Positions 52,042 to 61,987 of a stretch of DNA of 64,000 nucleotides are shown in pieces. A program made the translations under genes and the position numbers. The stretch is taken from the NCBI GenBank assembly GCA_045531405.1, contig JAZSDX010000028.1, positions 1 through 64,000 on the forward strand. Reading direction: 5' to 3'. Below the pieces are notes generated by a model. That model had not been told where the DNA came from. It was given only the letters and a program-made list of their open reading frames with translations, and ran no database searches. This DNA is from RGIG4079 sp045531405 (GTDB lineage: Bacteria > Bacteroidota > Bacteroidia > Bacteroidales > Muribaculaceae). Position 1 is the stretch's first letter. Each line of letters begins with the position of its first letter.

Positions 52042-53217
52042 ATGAATAATCAATATACAACCCCTGAAGAGTTTAAGGATATCGCTCCATTTGATGATTG
52101 TGACTTTAGTGATAAAATGGCGCAATTAGTAAAAGAACCAGGATTTGAGCATGCGATAAAATATGTGATGCCCGATGCTGATTATCCAAAATTTGTGGAA
52201 GGGTTACTCCAAATAAAAAATAAACAAGAATTCCAATATATGATTGTCGCTCCATTTTTGGAAATATTGATGAAAAAGACCACATCGGGACTTTCAATCA
52301 GTGGAGTTGAGAATATTAGCAAAGATAAATGTTATACATATATTTCAAATCATAGAGATATAGTATTAGATGCATCGTTCTTGAATATGCTGTTATGGAA
52401 GAATGGATTTTTGACAACAGAGATTGCAATTGGAGATAACTTGCTGGTATATGAATGGATTAGCGATTTGGTAAAGCTAAATAAGAGCTTTATAGTAAAG
52501 CGAAATCTCAAAATGTTGAAAGCTTTAGAGGCCGCAAAGCAATTGTCAAAATATATTCATCATGCAATTAATGAAAAGCATGAATCGGTGTGGATTGCTC
52601 AGCGTGAAGGTCGTTCAAAAGATTCAAATGACTTTACACAAGAAAGTTTGATTAAAATGATAGGGCTGGCAGGAGGAGGATCTTTATTGGAAAATCTTAA
52701 GCATATAAATTTGTTGCCTGTATCAATATCATATGAATATGATCCTAATGATTATCTAAAGGCTCGAGAATTTTTACTAAAACAAAGAGATCCCGAGTAT
52801 AAAAAGACTCAGAGAGATGATTTGTTTAGTATGGAAACGGGATTGTTGCAATACAAGGGACATGTACATTTTACTGTGGGAAAATGTATTAATTCAGAGT
52901 TAGATAAAATATCTTCAACAGCCGACCGAGTAGAAATATTATCGGTAGCATGTAAATCAATTGATGATATGATTCATGGGGGATATTATATCTATCCAAT
53001 CAATTATATTGCATATGATAAATTAGAGGGAAAACAACAATTTGCTGAAAATTATACCATTGAAGAGGTTGAAGCATTTGATAAGTATATTGATAATCAA
53101 TTGGCGAAAATCGATGATATTCCAGATCTAAGTGAAGATGATATGTCATATATGCGTCAAATGATACTGACAATGTATGCCAATCCCTTAAAGAATAAGC
53201 TAAATGTAACTCAATAA
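52042..53217 (+). CDS. PlsC-like glycerophosphate acyltransferase
   Basis: The 391-residue protein belongs to the LPLAT superfamily: SNHRDIVLDASFLN (about 102-115) is block 1, and AQREGRSKD is block 3 (usual EGTRS). The His-to-Asp spacing is HX5D (His104, Asp110) instead of the common HX4D. The family esterifies lysophosphatidate or related acceptors at the inner membrane. The last 150 residues are helical and family-specific. The phosphoesterase starts 2 bases after its stop. Confidence 0.8.
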   Translation: MNNQYTTPEEFKDIAPFDDCDFSDKMAQLVKEPGFEHAIKYVMPDADYPKFVEGLLQIKNKQEFQYMIVAPFLEILMKKTTSGLSISGVENISKDKCYTYISNHRDIVLDASFLNMLLWKNGFLTTEIAIGDNLLVYEWISDLVKLNKSFIVKRNLKMLKALEAAKQLSKYIHHAINEKHESVWIAQREGRSKDSNDFTQESLIKMIGLAGGGSLLENLKHINLLPVSISYEYDPNDYLKAREFLLKQRDPEYKKTQRDDLFSMETGLLQYKGHVHFTVGKCINSELDKISSTADRVEILSVACKSIDDMIHGGYYIYPINYIAYDKLEGKQQFAENYTIEEVEAFDKYIDNQLAKIDDIPDLSEDDMSYMRQMILTMYANPLKNKLNVTQ

Positions 53218-53219
53218 TA

Positions 53220-54404
53220 ATGAGATTGCCTATTCTGCAGATGATAATATTTCTACTACTAAATGGTGTGGTAGATTATTATTTATATAAACTAATCAAA
53301 TGCCGTAGTAAAAATAAGATATGGGCAAAGTGTCAAGCTTTGTTTTCAATTATTATCGCAATTGCCATTGTGGGCATAATATGTTTGCCACGACGTACAG
53401 GTTCTGACGATACATTGTATTTTATAATGTATGGTTTAATATCGTATTTTAGCATCTATTTACCCAAATATACATTTTTGATATTTGATTTATTTGCAAA
53501 AATTCCTAAATTATTGGGACATAAACGATGGAAGTTTGTCTCAAAGATTGGGATAATAGCAGCGATAATAACATTTGTATTAATGTGGTGGGGTGTTTTC
53601 AATAGAAGTAATATTAAAGAAAAAAATGTTGAAGTTGAGATTGCTTCATTACCTAAATCGTTTGATGGTTATAGAATTGCACAAATATCAGATTTACATT
53701 TAGGATCATATAATAAAGATACAACGTTTGTTGCTAAATTAGTTGAAAGATTAAATTTGTTAGAAGTTGATGCAGTTGCATTTACAGGCGATATTGTGAA
53801 TCGAAACTCATCTGAATTACTGCCTTTTGTTGAGACATTGTCGAAAATCAAATCAAAAGATGGAGTTTTTTCAGTATTAGGAAATCATGATTATGGCGAC
53901 TATAGCGAATGGGAGTCAGATGATGCAAAAAAAGCAAACATGCAACTAATGTATGATTTGCAAAAGCAAATGAAATGGCGATTGTTACTAAATGAATATG
54001 CAACAGTATATCGTGATGCTGATTCGATAGCAATAATTGGAGTAGAAAATTTAGGAGATCCACCATTTAAGAATTATGGTTCTTTGGAAAAAGCTGATTC
54101 GTTGATTGATAATTCTGTTGTAAAGATATTGCTTTCTCATAATCCAGCTCATTGGGAACGAAAAATTAAAGATAATAAGGAAAATAATATTGCATTGACT
54201 TTATCGGGACACACGCATGCAATGCAAGTTAAATTATTAGGTCTATCTCCGGCTGTATTTCGATATAAATATTGGGGTGGACTATATTGTGATAGTCTGC
54301 AACAAAAGTTGTATGTGAATATTGGTGTTGGCACTGTAGCTATGCCTATGCGTATAGGTGCAACTCCCGAGATTACGATCCTTACATTGAGAGCTTCTAA
54401 ATAA
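53220..54404 (+). CDS. Membrane-anchored metallophosphoesterase
   Basis: The 394-residue protein has three or four membrane helices at the N-terminus (to about 130) followed by a calcineurin-like phosphoesterase domain with ISDLHLGS, FTGDIVNRN, LGNHDYGD, LLSHNP and SGHTHAMQ, covering the five metal-binding blocks. YkuE/LpxH-type relatives act on lipid head groups. A role near phospholipid or LPS metabolism is plausible because of the acyltransferase gene just before it. Confidence 0.88.
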   Translation: MRLPILQMIIFLLLNGVVDYYLYKLIKCRSKNKIWAKCQALFSIIIAIAIVGIICLPRRTGSDDTLYFIMYGLISYFSIYLPKYTFLIFDLFAKIPKLLGHKRWKFVSKIGIIAAIITFVLMWWGVFNRSNIKEKNVEVEIASLPKSFDGYRIAQISDLHLGSYNKDTTFVAKLVERLNLLEVDAVAFTGDIVNRNSSELLPFVETLSKIKSKDGVFSVLGNHDYGDYSEWESDDAKKANMQLMYDLQKQMKWRLLLNEYATVYRDADSIAIIGVENLGDPPFKNYGSLEKADSLIDNSVVKILLSHNPAHWERKIKDNKENNIALTLSGHTHAMQVKLLGLSPAVFRYKYWGGLYCDSLQQKLYVNIGVGTVAMPMRIGATPEITILTLRASK

Positions 54405-54412
54405 AGTTTTTT

Positions 54413-56545
54413 ATGATTAGCTTTGAATCAATAATATCAAAAGAGCTAAATATTCCTATCAAGTCGGTAGCTTCTACCATAAAACTATTAGAAGAGGGCG
54501 CTACGATACCTTTTATTAGCCGTTATCGAAAAGAAGCAACAGGGGCTCTTGATGAAGTTGCAATTAGAGATATTCAATTGCGAAATAATGAGCTAAAAGA
54601 AATAGTAAAACGCAAGGAATATATTCTTGATACAATCGAAGCAGCTAATGCATTGACTCCTAATCTAAAATCTAAAATAGAAGAAACCTTTGATGTATCA
54701 ATTTTAGAAGATTTGTTTTTGCCATTTAAGCCTAAACGTCGAACAAAAGCATCTATTGCTCGAGAACGAGGATTGGAACCACTGGCAAAATATATAATGT
54801 CGCAATCAAGCATTGATATAGAAATGCGAGCACAACGTTATGTTGTAGGAGAAGTTGCATCAATTGACGATGCAATATCAGGGGCATTGGATATTATAGC
54901 TGAATGGGTAAGTGAGAGTGACGTTGCTCGACAAACTGTAAGAATGGTATATGAACGTACTGCTGTAATATCTTCACATATTGTTAAAGGTAAAGAATCC
55001 GAGGCTGAAAATTATCTTAATTATAAAGATTTTTTACAGCCATTGCGTTATTGTTCTTCACATCGATATCTCGCAATGAAGAGAGGAGAAGAAGAGGGGT
55101 TACTAAAGATTTCATTGAAAATAGATGATAATGCAATTATAGAACGACTAACCCGAATTTTTGTCAAAAAAAATGCGACTCAACAGTCAATAGAGTTGGT
55201 AGAAAAAGCCGTGGTAGATGGGTATAAACGATTGTTGCGACCATCTATCGAAACAGAGATGTATGCAATAGCCAAGGAAAAAGCCGATGAAAAAGCCATT
55301 GCAACATTTTCGGAAAATTTGAGACAATTATTGATGTCTCCACCTTTGGGACGAAAGAGGGTGTTGGGTGTAGATCCTGGATATCGCACAGGGTGTAAAA
55401 TTGTGTGTTTAGACCAACAAGGGAATCTATTACATAATGATGTGATATATCCATGTCAGCCAAAATGTGATATTAAAGGAGCATCAAGAAAAATCAGTAA
55501 TTTGGTAGAAGCATATAAAATAGAAGCGATTGCAGTTGGGAATGGGACTGCAAGCCGAGAAACCGAACGCTTCTTATTAGGTGTGCATTTCCCACATAAA
55601 GTACAAGTATTTGTCGTGAATGAGAGTGGGGCTTCGATATACTCTGCTTCAAAGATTGCTCGAGAAGAATTCCCTGATAAAGATGTAACAGTAAGAGGAG
55701 CTGTATCTATAGGTCGTCGTTTGATTGATCCTCTTGCAGAATTAGTAAAAATAGATCCTAAGTCAATTGGTATAGGACAATATCAACATGATGTAGATCA
55801 ATCTAAATTAAAATCGGCACTTGATTATACCGTGGAAAGTTGTGTTAACTTAGTTGGTGTTAATCTCAACACGGCATCAACCCAATTATTGTCATATGTA
55901 TCGGGTGTAGGACCGTTATTGGCATCTAATATAGTTAAATATCGAAGTGAAAATGGTGATTTTGGGTCACGACAGGAATTGATGAACGTGCCTAGAATGG
56001 GAGCAAAGTCATATCAACAATGTGCAGGGTTTCTTCGCATTCCAGGAGCTGAAAATATTTTAGATAACACTGCAGTTCATCCCGAAAGTTATCGTTTGAT
56101 TGAACGTATGGCTAAAGATCTTAATTGTTCAATATCTCAGTTGGTGGCAGATAAAGAATTACAAAAACGCATTGAGTTGAATCAATATGTAGATGACAAT
56201 GTGGGATTGCCAACGCTAAATGATATAATGTCAGAATTAGAAAAACCGGGTCGTGATCCTCGTTCGGTAATAAAGGTTATGAGTTTTGATGAGTCGGTGA
56301 AAACTATTTCTGATTTGAGAATAGGAATGGTTCTTAATGGAATAGTAAATAATATAACTGATTTTGGGGTGTTTGTAGATATTGGAATAAAAGAAAGCGG
56401 ACTTATCCATATTTCACAACTATGTGACCATTATATAGCATCTCCATCAGAGATAGTTGCAATTCATCAACACATTAAAGTAAAGGTTATAGATGTTGAT
56501 TTAGAACGCAAACGCATATCATTAACAATGAAAAATGTGCAATAG
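54413..56545 (+). CDS. tex: Tex family RNA-binding transcription accessory protein
   Basis: The 710-residue protein has the Tex layout: N-terminal helical region (IPFISRYRKEATGALDEV), YqgF-like RNase H fold (GVDPGYRTGCKI), helix-hairpin-helix pairs (TASTQLLSYVSGVGPLLASNI) and a C-terminal S1 domain (GIVNNITDFGVFVDIGIKESGLIHIS). Tex binds nucleic acid and promotes transcription. Length is near the usual 720-780. It lies 8 bases after the phosphoesterase. Confidence 0.95.
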   Translation: MISFESIISKELNIPIKSVASTIKLLEEGATIPFISRYRKEATGALDEVAIRDIQLRNNELKEIVKRKEYILDTIEAANALTPNLKSKIEETFDVSILEDLFLPFKPKRRTKASIARERGLEPLAKYIMSQSSIDIEMRAQRYVVGEVASIDDAISGALDIIAEWVSESDVARQTVRMVYERTAVISSHIVKGKESEAENYLNYKDFLQPLRYCSSHRYLAMKRGEEEGLLKISLKIDDNAIIERLTRIFVKKNATQQSIELVEKAVVDGYKRLLRPSIETEMYAIAKEKADEKAIATFSENLRQLLMSPPLGRKRVLGVDPGYRTGCKIVCLDQQGNLLHNDVIYPCQPKCDIKGASRKISNLVEAYKIEAIAVGNGTASRETERFLLGVHFPHKVQVFVVNESGASIYSASKIAREEFPDKDVTVRGAVSIGRRLIDPLAELVKIDPKSIGIGQYQHDVDQSKLKSALDYTVESCVNLVGVNLNTASTQLLSYVSGVGPLLASNIVKYRSENGDFGSRQELMNVPRMGAKSYQQCAGFLRIPGAENILDNTAVHPESYRLIERMAKDLNCSISQLVADKELQKRIELNQYVDDNVGLPTLNDIMSELEKPGRDPRSVIKVMSFDESVKTISDLRIGMVLNGIVNNITDFGVFVDIGIKESGLIHISQLCDHYIASPSEIVAIHQHIKVKVIDVDLERKRISLTMKNVQ

Positions 56546-56546
56546 A

Positions 56547-56939
56547 ATGAATAAAGCAATAATTAGCATAGGGAGTAATAGTGTAGATAGTCAAACTCAA
56601 ATGGAGTTTGCTGTTCGCCACATTAAATCAAAGTTTGCAAATGTTGTATCATCAACCATATATGAAACTAAGGCTCTAAATGGGATAGATGCTGATTATA
56701 AGAATGCAGTAGTTGTGGCAGATACCGAAAATACCTTTGAGGTCGCAGAGAAATTTCTTAAACAATGGGAAGTTTTGTGTGGTCGTACTCCTGCATCGAA
56801 GGTGCAAGGTGTAATTCCTATAGATTTAGATATAGTTGTGTGGAATAATGAGATTGTGCGAGAAAAAGACTATTCTTGTGCATATTTTTCCCAAGGTTAT
56901 AATCAGTTAATAGCATTGGGTGAGATTCAAAACGATTAG
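56547..56939 (+). CDS. folK: HPPK-like pterin pyrophosphokinase (short)
   Basis: The 130-residue protein begins AIISIGSN like HPPK and has IDLDIVVWNNEIV, matching the HPPK RxIDLDIL core. A normal HPPK has about 160 residues with a PHP..R segment near its end; here that part reads CAYFSQGYNQLIAL and the preceding Arg-rich loop reads GRTPASKVQGVIP. So several substrate-binding residues are changed. It may be a divergent FolK or a paralogue with altered function. ATG 56547 is chosen because the in-frame ATG at 56535 lies inside tex. The start is 1 base after the tex stop. Confidence 0.7.
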   Translation: MNKAIISIGSNSVDSQTQMEFAVRHIKSKFANVVSSTIYETKALNGIDADYKNAVVVADTENTFEVAEKFLKQWEVLCGRTPASKVQGVIPIDLDIVVWNNEIVREKDYSCAYFSQGYNQLIALGEIQND

Positions 56940-58964
56940 TTATTTGAGTATTACGCGATGAAAGCAAGTGTCGCGAAGAGATATGTAAGGAATGTTATGC
57001 ATTTTACAAGAATCGACATATCTTAAATGCCGTTTTTTGTGTAAATCGCAACTTAAAAGAATTGTATCAGGGTCAATAATAGAACTGACATCTAATATGT
57101 TTCCTTTGAATCCTTTACACACAAGCGCATATCGAGGTTTGGTATTCAATTGACATAAATCATCATTATCTACGATATATATGTAATCATTGCCGGCAAC
57201 AACAATTTGGTTTTTGCGATAAAGTCTCTTAGAAGAGAAATTTAGGGGGACATGTGTGATGCTATCAACTTTGTGCCATCCGATATAGTTGGCATATTTA
57301 TTAATGCATTTGTCATACACATCAATAGAGTCTCCTCCACGACTTGTTGAAATGATATACATTGCAGTTGTGTCGCGTATTATAATGTTGGTGTAATAAG
57401 TATTGCGTGGAATAAAATATTCGGTTGTATTGTGGATAGGTTTAGATGCATATCCCATTGAAATTGCAAATATACAAATGGTGATTGTTAATACATACCA
57501 TAACCTCTTTTTGAAATGGATGGCAAATAAGATACTCAATAACAATAAAAAATAAGGAATTAAAAGCCATCCGTTAAAATATATATTGTCAATTTGTGAA
57601 CCGGGCAGATTTGTAATAAAAGTAGTTGTGCTATCTATCGCATTATATAAGAAATCAATGCCATGGCATAGCCAAGACGAGTCAAACCCTATTATTGATA
57701 GAAGTATTGAAATAATTCCTACAATGATAATAATTGGAAGTATAAATGATGCAATTATATTGGCAAAAAGAAAATATATGGGGAAATTGTGGAAATAAAA
57801 TGCCGATATTACTCCGGTGCCAATCATGGCAGCTACAGAAACCGAAATTATTGTTGCCATGTAATGAAGAAACCGATGTCGCTGATTAATAGGGTTGAGG
57901 TGTTGAGAAAAAAGTAAAATTGATGCGACTGCTATAAATGAGAGTTGAAATCCAATGTTATAGAGTGATTGGGGTTGTAAAATCAATATGATTATTGCTG
58001 CAAAACAAAGTGAGTTAAATGGACTATGATGACGTTGGATAATGTGAGCAATAAGAAATATAGTTGCCATAATCACTGCGCGTGTAACCGATGGGGATAG
58101 CCCTGTCATTATTGCATACAGCCATAATAGAATGATTGTTATGATGAATCGCATTTTGCGATTGTTAATCAAGTCAATGGGGTATAAAATAAATGCAATA
58201 AAAAATGTGATTATTCCCACATGTAATCCACTTAATGCTAATATGTGAGCTAAGCCTGATGCAGAATATTTGATGCGTTGTTCATCTTTAATCATTGATG
58301 TGTCGCCAATAATTGTAGCATTAAGAATCTCAATACTACCTGAAGATAATGGCAACGATGCGATTAAATGCGCTATGTCATTACGAAAGTTTTGTATCTT
58401 CCAAATCCAACTATCATCATGTCCTGAAATCGTGATGTTTTCAGGTTGAATAAATGAAGATGTGTAAATTCCTTTTCTATTGTAATGTTCAACGAGATTG
58501 AATTCATATGGCAAATCGCGACGATCCGTTATATATTCAATAACTCCTATATATGTAATGCGATTCCCAATTTCAATAATGGGATTTAATGAAGGAATAT
58601 AAATACAATTTTTAATAGGCGAAATGTGATGATGAGTTGAATCAAACACCTCATCTATTTCGACTATTAAAGTGCGTATCTCATCGGAGGTGGTTACCGA
58701 AGTTACAGTCCCGGAAAATATTAAATTTTTATCAAGGAATCTGGTTTCGATTAATGGAGTGTTGTGAATCGCATTATTTACCCAACCCAATGTGGTGGCA
58801 AGCAAAACGATGGTAATAATATGTTTTTTTGCGAAGAATGAGACGACAGCACAAATTAAAACGACAATGATAAAAGTTATAGGGAATATCGAGTCAAGAA
58901 TAGTTCCTATAATAATCCCAATTAAAATAGGAAGTAAAGGAACTAATGATAACGATATTTTCAT
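56940..58964 (-). CDS. comEC: ComEC/Rec2 competence-type membrane channel, no MBL domain
   Basis: The 674-residue protein has two N-terminal helices, an OB-like region (VTSVTTSDEIRTLIVEID), and the ComEC helical core with YSASGLAHILALSGLHVGII and GLSPSVTRAVIMATIF. The last 150 residues are a soluble beta-rich segment without the HxHxDH metallo-beta-lactamase motif seen in many ComEC proteins. ComEC takes up single-stranded DNA across the inner membrane. No other competence gene is in the window, so natural transformation is not shown. Confidence 0.88.
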   Translation of the reverse strand: MKISLSLVPLLPILIGIIIGTILDSIFPITFIIVVLICAVVSFFAKKHIITIVLLATTLGWVNNAIHNTPLIETRFLDKNLIFSGTVTSVTTSDEIRTLIVEIDEVFDSTHHHISPIKNCIYIPSLNPIIEIGNRITYIGVIEYITDRRDLPYEFNLVEHYNRKGIYTSSFIQPENITISGHDDSWIWKIQNFRNDIAHLIASLPLSSGSIEILNATIIGDTSMIKDEQRIKYSASGLAHILALSGLHVGIITFFIAFILYPIDLINNRKMRFIITIILLWLYAIMTGLSPSVTRAVIMATIFLIAHIIQRHHSPFNSLCFAAIIILILQPQSLYNIGFQLSFIAVASILLFSQHLNPINQRHRFLHYMATIISVSVAAMIGTGVISAFYFHNFPIYFLFANIIASFILPIIIIVGIISILLSIIGFDSSWLCHGIDFLYNAIDSTTTFITNLPGSQIDNIYFNGWLLIPYFLLLLSILFAIHFKKRLWYVLTITICIFAISMGYASKPIHNTTEYFIPRNTYYTNIIIRDTTAMYIISTSRGGDSIDVYDKCINKYANYIGWHKVDSITHVPLNFSSKRLYRKNQIVVAGNDYIYIVDNDDLCQLNTKPRYALVCKGFKGNILDVSSIIDPDTILLSCDLHKKRHLRYVDSCKMHNIPYISLRDTCFHRVILK

Positions 58965-58973
58965 TCAATTAAA

Positions 58974-59921
58974 TCAAATATTAATTGTTGATATTACAAT
59001 CACAAAGCTACCAACTCCTATTATAATCCAAAGAACAATAGCTAATAGTAGAGGCTTTAAGCCAACGGCTTTTATCGTGTTTAGGGATAAACTTGCGCCG
59101 ATTAGGAACAAAGTCAAAACCAATCCCTTTTTAGCAAGCCACACCAATGAAGAAGTCAGTTCAGTGGGTAAATTACAATATGTATTTACAATCATGGCTA
59201 AGATAAACAAAAATATAAACCAAGGAATTGAAATTTTACTTGATTTATCTCTAAATATTAGCATAGTAACAAGAGCTAAAGGAATTATCCATAAAGCACG
59301 AGTCAATTTTATTAATGTTGCGGTTTGAAGGGCTGTGATTCCATAGGCTTCTCCTGCACCAACAACTGAAGATGTGTCATGAATGGCAATAGCCGCCCAT
59401 GTGCCAAACTGTATTTCGGTCATATCAAAAAAATGACCAATAGGGGGAAAAATAAATAGCGCAATTGCGTTGAGAATAAAAATTACGCCAAGAGATACAG
59501 CCATTTCGTTTTCGTTGGCTTTCAATACCGGACCGACAGCAGCGATTGCGCTACCTCCACATATTGCTGTACCTGTGGCAATGAGATATGAAGTTTTACG
59601 ATTTATTTTTAGCCAATATCCAATTATAATACCAATAATCATTACTCCAACGACCGAAACAATAGTAAATATCATTCCATCGCTCCCCGATTTAAGTGCT
59701 TGAGTTGCATTCATTCCAAATCCTAATCCCACAACCGATGCTTGTAGAAGATATTTGGATGCTTTTTTGTTGAATTTAGGATATGGATTTTTTAGAGTTA
59801 AAGCAAATGCCAATCCTAAGAATAATGCAATAGCCGGAGTTATTAAGTGTGTTTGCCCACAAATTTCAGTCGGAAAAACAATTAATAGAATGAGAATGAT
59901 ATATATTATTTTTTGAATCAT
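58974..59921 (-). CDS. YeiH-family putative sulfate exporter
   Basis: The 315-residue protein has about nine or ten membrane helices and matches Cons_hypoth698/YeiH: GLGFGMNATQALKSG, TGTAICGGSAIAAVGPVLKA and AIHDTSSVVGAGEAYG. The family is annotated as sulfate exporters on little direct evidence. It sits between aroE and comEC with gaps of 8-9 bases, so the four genes 56940-61659 form one operon. Confidence 0.88.
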   Translation of the reverse strand: MIQKIIYIILILLIVFPTEICGQTHLITPAIALFLGLAFALTLKNPYPKFNKKASKYLLQASVVGLGFGMNATQALKSGSDGMIFTIVSVVGVMIIGIIIGYWLKINRKTSYLIATGTAICGGSAIAAVGPVLKANENEMAVSLGVIFILNAIALFIFPPIGHFFDMTEIQFGTWAAIAIHDTSSVVGAGEAYGITALQTATLIKLTRALWIIPLALVTMLIFRDKSSKISIPWFIFLFILAMIVNTYCNLPTELTSSLVWLAKKGLVLTLFLIGASLSLNTIKAVGLKPLLLAIVLWIIIGVGSFVIVISTINI

Positions 59922-59929
59922 ATATAATG

Positions 59930-60691
59930 TTATTGATTAACGTTCCAAATATTCCATGCCGCAACTGCTTGTAAATGCAACATTTCAAGTCCATTTTTCG
60001 CAATAGCACCAACAGCTAAGGCTTTCTTCATAAAAAGAGTTTCATTGGGATTGTAAACCAAGTCATAGCACAAATGATTTGTTGTTAGTTGTTCATAAGG
60101 AATGTTGGGGCTGGTGTCTATATGTGGGTGCATACCCAATGGAGAGGCATTGACGATAACCTTGTGTTTGGCAATAATAGCAGGAGTTAATTCGTCATAT
60201 GTAAGATTCTCTGCATTTTTAGTGCGAGATACATATATTGGTTTAATACCAAGATTTTTTAATCCACAAAAAACAGCTTTGGCAGCACCACCACTTCCTA
60301 AAACTAATGCGTTAGTGTGATGAGGTTTTAGAAGTGGCTTAATAGATTCACAGAAACCAATGATGTCAGAGTTAAAACCTTTTAATTTTAATCCTTCTGT
60401 TGTACTAATAAACTTAATGACGTTTACAGCTCCTATGTTGGCTGCATTTTCATCTAAGTCATCCAATAGAGGGATTATTTGTTCCTTATATGGGATTGTG
60501 ACATTTAGCCCTTCAAGGTTGGGGTTATTATTTATTATGTCATAAAAATCATTGATTGATGGGATTTCAAAGTTATGATATAGGGCATTGATGCCTTCTG
60601 ATTTGAATTTCGTGTTGAAGAAATTTTCGGAGAAGGAATGCCCAAGAGGATATCCAATCAACCCATATGATTTTTGATAATTATTTAACAT
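59930..60691 (-). CDS. aroE: Shikimate dehydrogenase
   Basis: The 253-residue enzyme reduces 3-dehydroshikimate with NADPH. YPLGHSFSENFF binds shikimate, NVTIPYKEQI holds the catalytic Lys69, NSD (Asp109) completes the pair, and ALVLGSGGAAKAVF is the nucleotide-binding loop. The C-terminal GLEMLHLQAVAAWNIW matches. Length is slightly below the usual 270. Second gene of the operon. Confidence 0.95.
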   Translation of the reverse strand: MLNNYQKSYGLIGYPLGHSFSENFFNTKFKSEGINALYHNFEIPSINDFYDIINNNPNLEGLNVTIPYKEQIIPLLDDLDENAANIGAVNVIKFISTTEGLKLKGFNSDIIGFCESIKPLLKPHHTNALVLGSGGAAKAVFCGLKNLGIKPIYVSRTKNAENLTYDELTPAIIAKHKVIVNASPLGMHPHIDTSPNIPYEQLTTNHLCYDLVYNPNETLFMKKALAVGAIAKNGLEMLHLQAVAAWNIWNVNQ

Positions 60692-60705
60692 CGTAAGGGT
60701 GTAAA

Positions 60706-61659
60706 TTATTTTTGAGAATATTTATCAGTAGTGTTTGAAAGCTCTAAAACAGCATTGTTATCTTTGTCATACAATGTTATTGTTTTATCATCTTTGCCTC
60801 TTTTGTAATATTCGGCTTTTTCTAACGCAATATAAATTTCAGTTTCTAACGCATTGTCAGGACAAGACATTTTAGTTGAAATTAAGTCAAGGAATGTTAT
60901 GGAGTTTGGTTTGCCGGCATCAAGAAGAATAGACCCGTTTACGATATTGCAACCTACACGACCATGTACCTTTTGCTCGGTTAAATCTATTGCTAATTCG
61001 TAATCTTTATTTTTGCAATGAGTTCCGTTTACTTTTGTGATTTTCCAAGTTCCGTTGATGAATTCGAGATTTGGCTTGCGAAGAATCATCAAAATATTAT
61101 TGGAATAATCCAAGAATGACATGTAATACTCATTGCCCGAAGTTGAAATAGATATAGATTTTACATTTGCTAATGCGTCATTTATCTCTGTTTCATATTT
61201 AGCATCATGGCAATATCTTTGAGTAGAAAGCATATTTGAGAATTCAATCAAAGAATTATCCGAGAGTTTGTATTCTGCATTTAGTGTATTACAACCATTA
61301 TTGGCATACATGGTTTTAGTTGATTCGTCAAAAATTATATAAGGGCGGTCATCACCTGATGTAGCTTTCCCTTTTGCCGAATAAATAATCCACTTTCCAT
61401 TAATAACGTTTGAAGGGATAATTAGAATCGCATTGTTATTAATCACATTCTGTTTGTTTTTTTCTTTTTTATTTTTCTTCGTGGTGTTACTTTTGGGAGT
61501 TGTTTTGGGCTGTTCAACAACAATTACTTGATTGCTCTCTTGTTGTACTTCTTTTGAAATAATGGTGGAGTCGTTTGTCGTTTTATTTAACAAATTACAA
61601 CTCGCCAATGAAATTGCAGTGGAAAGGAAAATAATAACATTAAAAGAGATGTGTATCAT
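60706..61659 (-). CDS. META-domain lipoprotein (two META domains)
   Basis: The 317-residue protein has an N-terminal signal with a likely lipobox (ISLASC), a Lys/Asn-rich linker (about 55-75), and two META (HslJ-like) domains: about 82-200 with GKWIIYSAKGK and TMYANNGCNTLNAEYKL, and about 205-305 with GTWKITKVNG and GRVGCNIVNGSI. The family is linked to stress and motility in other bacteria but its biochemical role is unknown. It starts the operon aroE-yeiH-comEC, 14 bases upstream of aroE. Confidence 0.85.
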   Translation of the reverse strand: MIHISFNVIIFLSTAISLASCNLLNKTTNDSTIISKEVQQESNQVIVVEQPKTTPKSNTTKKNKKEKNKQNVINNNAILIIPSNVINGKWIIYSAKGKATSGDDRPYIIFDESTKTMYANNGCNTLNAEYKLSDNSLIEFSNMLSTQRYCHDAKYETEINDALANVKSISISTSGNEYYMSFLDYSNNILMILRKPNLEFINGTWKITKVNGTHCKNKDYELAIDLTEQKVHGRVGCNIVNGSILLDAGKPNSITFLDLISTKMSCPDNALETEIYIALEKAEYYKRGKDDKTITLYDKDNNAVLELSNTTDKYSQK

Positions 61660-61987
61660 ATTATTCAGTTTTTATTAAAGGGAATTACTTATAAATTCCA
61701 CTAATTAGTTAAACACTCGTTAATAGGGCTCGTTTTTTATACACTTTGTATTTTTCTTTTGCATCTTTTCCTCGTTATTTTAATCGCAAAACATTCGGAA
61801 AAACAAAAATCGGCTTAAAGAAAAATTTATAAATAATTACAAAGCAATTTATCGAAGTTCCCTAAAAATATATTGACAAAGTTAATGAAAAAATATGGAT
61901 TTTTCTGTTCTTGGAAATATAATTGACCTCTTTTATCGCAAATGAAGTTTATTTCACTAATTTTGCATTTGATTTTCAGTTTAGGGT
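61660..61987. other. Divergent intergenic region, META operon and chromate transporter
   Basis: No gene is visible. TAACTTTG on the minus strand (complement of 61877-61884) may start the META operon, which would give an unusually long leader of about 210 bases. TAATTTTG at 61958-61965 is a -7 box for the plus-strand chromate gene, 22 bases before its start. No known riboswitch consensus was recognised in the long leader. Confidence 0.45.
61958..61965 (+). promoter_or_regulatory. -7 box of the chromate transporter operon
   Basis: TAATTTTG, 22 bases before the ATG at 61988. Confidence 0.5.

Noticed and set aside
58792..59328. 178-codon plus-strand frame across yeiH and comEC
   Set aside because: Antisense to two recognised membrane proteins; Ile/Thr-rich shadow sequence.
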